Shown here piece by piece: positions 61,411 through 64,000 of a stretch of DNA of 64,000 nucleotides (positions are counted from its first letter, which is position 1; the number at the start of each line of letters is the position of its first letter). The stretch is from assembly GCF_000725545.1 (NCBI RefSeq), contig NZ_JNZP01000017.1, positions 124,001-188,000 on the forward strand, written 5' to 3'. The notes under the pieces are model-generated. The model was not told the DNA's origin. It worked only from the letters and a program-made list of their open reading frames with translations, and did not search any database. The stretch comes from Streptomyces exfoliatus. Lineage in GTDB: Bacteria > Actinomycetota > Actinomycetes > Streptomycetales > Streptomycetaceae. Both the position numbers and the translations under genes were made by a program.

Positions 61411-61442
61411 GAAGTGCCCCGAAGTGCCCCCGAAGTGCCCCC
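61411..61442. repeat. Three tandem copies of GAAGTGCCCC(C)
   Basis: Units of 10, 11 and 11 bp follow the lipoprotein stop directly. Probably slippage-prone; no function seen. Confidence 0.85.
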
Positions 61443-61461
61443 GAGAGCCGTCGTCGGGCGC

Positions 61462-61500
61462 GGCCGTGGCCCCCGTCCTGGCCGGACGGGGGCCACGGCC
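61462..61500. terminator. Bidirectional terminator
   Basis: A perfect 17-bp stem (61462-61478 with 61484-61500), a 5-base loop and TTT immediately after, between the convergent lipoprotein and SGNH hydrolase genes. Confidence 0.93.
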
Positions 61501-61519
61501 TTTCCTGCCGGTGGGACGG

Positions 61520-63049
61520 CTACGCGAAGGTCTGGCTCGCCGAGCCGTCGCAGTTCTGCAGCCGGATCTGCTGCTTCACCGCGCTCTGGGTGAGGCAGAG
61601 GCCGGTCGCGGCGGCGGGCCTGATCGTGGCGCCGTCACGGACGAACTTCTGGTTGGCGCCGCCGTGGCAGTTCCAGACGATGAGGGCCGTGCCCGCCGGG
61701 TAGGAGGTGCTGGGCACGTCCAGGCAGCGGTCCTGGGTGAGTTCGGTGTGCACCGTCCGGCGGGCGGAGTCGTACCACCAGCCCTGGTTGCGGCCGCCGT
61801 GACAGTCCCAGCCGAACACGCGGGTGCCGTTGGCGCTCTGGGCGCCGTCCACGTCGAGGCAGTTGCCGGTCGCGCCGTTCTTCAGCGGCCGGTAGACGTC
61901 GTCCCAGGCGAGCGGGAAGAGGGCCGGCCGGCCCGAGGAGTCGACGTCGGCGCAGCTCGCCTCGCGGAGGCCGGAGTCGTAGAGCTGGGTGAGGCAGGAG
62001 GCGAAGGCGGCGTGGCCGCTCCTGTTGGGGTGGAAGGACTGGCGTACGGAGTTCTCGTCGATGCCGCCGGGCTTCGAGAGGTCGATGTAGAGGCCCCGGG
62101 CCCAGGTGTCCTCCATGCAGACCTCGTGGCCGTGGAAGAGCCGCGAGTTGTCGAGGTAGACGGCTCCGGTGTTCGCGGCGACCTTGCGCATGCCGCGTTC
62201 GAAGGCGGGGACTGCGCTGTTGCGGCCCCAGACGGTGTCGGAGTCGTAGCCCATGCCGCCGCAGGCCAGCTTGCCGGAGAAGTTCGTGTTGTCGCGGAAG
62301 TCGGGGCCGATGGGGCTGGGGTAGCCCATCACGACGAGCTTGTAGTCGCCGTCGGCGTACCCGGCGTCGCGCATCACGGTCCGCAGGTCGCGCACGACCT
62401 GCTCGGTCTTGGGGACGAGCGCGTCGACGCGGGCCTGCCAGCCGGGGGCGTACTTGGGTTCACAGACGCCCTGGCTGAGGATGTAGCGCTGGACGCAGTC
62501 GGTCATGACCGGGCCGAACTGCAGGTCGTCGTTGGCGCCGGAGACGAGCAGGATCATCTTGATGCGGGTGTTGCGGGCCTTGACGGCGAGGTTGTCGCTC
62601 TGGACGAGCTCGTCGGCGTACTGCTTGGAGCCTCCGATCCGGATGTTGCCGCTGTAGGCACCGGAACAGGAGACGTTGAAGGTGAGGTCCGCGGCGATGC
62701 CGGTGCGGTGGATGGCGGCGTCCGGGGAGCGGTGGCACCAGTTGGTGGGGCCGTTGGTGGGGGGCTCGTAGGTGCCGACGCCCTCGCCGGAGATCTCGCT
62801 GTCGCCGAGGGAGATCAGGCCGGTCTTGCGCTGTGCGAGCGGGCGCTCGGCCGGGTCGCCGTAGATCCTGGTGGCCTCGGCGGCCCGGATCGCCTCGAGC
62901 TCGGGCGGCAGGGGTACGGATGCGGTCACCGCTCCCGTGCCCGTGCCGACGGCTCCGGCGGGTGCGGCGGCGGTCATCGTGCCGAGTACGGCGGCGGCCG
63001 CGGTGACGGCGGCGATGGGCCAGCGGAGTCTGTACCTGGTGCGCGTCAT
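61520..63049 (-). CDS. Secreted SGNH hydrolase with ricin-type lectin domain
   Basis: 509 residues from ATG 63049 with AGGAGG upstream. A Sec signal peptide (about 33 residues) is followed by a GDSL/SGNH lipase-esterase domain: nucleophile Ser in [12 protein letters not shown], Asn in LLVSGANDD, and the Asp-x-x-His-type block [12 protein letters not shown]. The C-terminal about 120 residues form a ricin B-type (CBM13) trefoil ([43 protein letters not shown]), likely to bind polysaccharide. Eight or more cysteines suggest disulfides. Likely an extracellular esterase acting on lipids or acylated polysaccharide. Monocistronic. Confidence 0.92.
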   Translation of the reverse strand: MTRTRYRLRWPIAAVTAAAAVLGTMTAAAPAGAVGTGTGAVTASVPLPPELEAIRAAEATRIYGDPAERPLAQRKTGLISLGDSEISGEGVGTYEPPTNGPTNWCHRSPDAAIHRTGIAADLTFNVSCSGAYSGNIRIGGSKQYADELVQSDNLAVKARNTRIKMILLVSGANDDLQFGPVMTDCVQRYILSQGVCEPKYAPGWQARVDALVPKTEQVVRDLRTVMRDAGYADGDYKLVVMGYPSPIGPDFRDNTNFSGKLACGGMGYDSDTVWGRNSAVPAFERGMRKVAANTGAVYLDNSRLFHGHEVCMEDTWARGLYIDLSKPGGIDENSVRQSFHPNRSGHAAFASCLTQLYDSGLREASCADVDSSGRPALFPLAWDDVYRPLKNGATGNCLDVDGAQSANGTRVFGWDCHGGRNQGWWYDSARRTVHTELTQDRCLDVPSTSYPAGTALIVWNCHGGANQKFVRDGATIRPAAATGLCLTQSAVKQQIRLQNCDGSASQTFA

Positions 63050-63199
63050 TGCGCCTCCTGGAAGTGGGGTTACCCACGGTTTTTACTGGTCGGTACGCAT
63101 GATGGGAATACATCGAACAAGACAAGTGCTCATCTTTTTCGGGGGGTTGGGGGACTCCCCCGACGGGATCGGTGCGAGCGGTTGCGAGAGGTTGGGAAA

Positions 63200-64000
63200 A
63201 TGAACGAAGCCGAGGACTACCGGATCGAGCACGACTCCATGGGCGAGGTGCGGGTCCCCGCGCACGCCAAGTGGCGGGCCCAGACCCAGCGGGCGGTGGA
63301 GAACTTCCCGGTCTCCGGCCAGCGCCTGGAGCGGGCCCACATCGAGGCCCTCGCCCGGATCAAGGCCGCCGCCGCCAAGGTCAACGCCGAGCTCGGGGTG
63401 ATCGAGAAGGACCGCGCGGAGGCCATCGAGTCGGCGGCGGAGGAGGTCGCCGGGGGACGCTGGGACGAGCACTTCCCGGTGGACGTCTTCCAGACCGGCT
63501 CCGGCACCTCGTCCAACATGAACACCAACGAGGTGATCGCCACCCTCGCCACCGAACGGCTCCCGGAGGGCCGCGAGGTCCACCCCAACGACCACGTGAA
63601 CGCCTCGCAGTCCTCCAACGACGTCTTCCCCTCCTCCATCCACATCGCGGCCACCGGCGCCGTCACCCGCGACCTGATCCCCGCCCTCGACCATCTGGCC
63701 GCCGCCCTGGAGCGAAAATCGGCCGAATTCGCGACGGTCGTGAAGTCCGGCCGTACGCATCTGATGGACGCCACCCCGGTCACCCTCGGCCAGGAGTTCG
63801 GCGGCTACGCGGCCCAGATCAGGTACGGCGTCGAGCGGCTGCGCGCCGCGCTCCCCCGGCTCGCCGAACTCCCCCTCGGCGGTACGGCGGTGGGCACCGG
63901 CATCAACACCCCGGCCGGCTTCTCCGCGGCCGTCATCGCGGAGGTCGCCCGCGCGACCGGCCTGCCGCTGACCGAGGCCCGCGACCACTTCGAGGCACAG
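63200..64000 (+). CDS. fumC: Fumarate hydratase class II (partial)
   Basis: Iron-independent fumarase of the TCA cycle; 267 residues seen from ATG 63200 (AGAGG upstream), with the C-terminus past the right edge. Family marks: [56 protein letters not shown] and [20 protein letters not shown] (with the catalytic His). The fumarase signature GSxxMPxKxN lies outside the window. A class I fumarase gene is 4 kb upstream in the same direction. Confidence 0.95.
   Translation, partial: MNEAEDYRIEHDSMGEVRVPAHAKWRAQTQRAVENFPVSGQRLERAHIEALARIKAAAAKVNAELGVIEKDRAEAIESAAEEVAGGRWDEHFPVDVFQTGSGTSSNMNTNEVIATLATERLPEGREVHPNDHVNASQSSNDVFPSSIHIAATGAVTRDLIPALDHLAAALERKSAEFATVVKSGRTHLMDATPVTLGQEFGGYAAQIRYGVERLRAALPRLAELPLGGTAVGTGINTPAGFSAAVIAEVARATGLPLTEARDHFEAQ

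Overview
The window is a stretch of high-GC chromosome from an actinomycete, almost certainly a Streptomyces or close relative. The evidence is the strong third-position GC bias, the GTG and TTG starts, and the gene families present: WhiB-like, AfsR/SARP, SpoIIE/RsbW-like proteins, DUF4190, DUF4232, DUF4245, DUF6542, polyphosphate glucokinase, a GH18 chitinase under a DasR-like site, and long GC-rich terminator hairpins without T-tracts. I see no rRNA, tRNA, CRISPR array, insertion sequence, prophage or biosynthetic gene cluster. The genes are mostly intact core or conserved genes. The one clearly broken gene is a SNF2-type helicase.

Layout. 1-10.3 kb holds two paralogous, co-oriented peptide ABC transporter operons on the minus strand. 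Each runs substrate-binding lipoprotein, hairpin, permease, permease, ATPase (the second ATPase of the first operon lies outside the window), and they resemble the BldK/Opp/Dpp type. 10.8-16.2 kb holds a small secreted beta-rich protein, the translational GTPase TypA/BipA and a third, unusually long family-5 solute-binding lipoprotein. 16.4-20.3 kb holds a three-gene succinate dehydrogenase (Sdh1-type, C-A-B order) preceded by a 77-residue coiled-coil protein. 20.3-25.3 kb holds a transglutaminase-like protein, a membrane-anchored GH18-like protein, and an envelope-stress pair (TPM-domain membrane protein plus PspA/IM30). 25.3-31.3 kb holds signalling proteins (a PAS-PAS-GAF-PP2C-ATPase protein and a free-standing anti-sigma-type ATPase), a NUDIX hydrolase, a PadR regulator divergent from a MATE efflux pump over a 43-bp palindrome, and a 59-residue SPOR-like protein.

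31.5-41 kb holds an NCS1 permease with a cysteine-rich tail and its probable GntR regulator, a secreted chitinase with a DasR-type operator on its promoter, a DUF4190 membrane protein, a secreted subtilase, a cupin and a DUF4232 lipoprotein. 41.1-46.4 kb holds an AfsR-like SARP regulator next to the decayed SNF2 helicase and a Uma2-family protein with a TTA (bldA-type) codon. 46.4-64 kb is typical Streptomyces core sequence: YchF, DUF6542, polyphosphate glucokinase, IspH, an APC permease, XseA-XseB, a RutE-like reductase, DUF4245, GlpX, a WhiB-like protein, a DUF1707/LiaF-like protein, fumarase class I, a secreted HAD phosphatase, an AOC-like barrel protein, a lipoprotein, an SGNH hydrolase with a ricin-type lectin, and fumarase class II running off the right edge.

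How the genes work together. The two transporters and the third binding protein suggest heavy use of peptides as nutrients or signals. The Sdh complex, both fumarases and GlpX form a loose central-metabolism neighbourhood (TCA cycle and gluconeogenesis). Chitinase, subtilase, SGNH hydrolase and HAD phosphatase are secreted scavenging enzymes. All functional calls come from motif recognition in the translated sequence; no database search was run.
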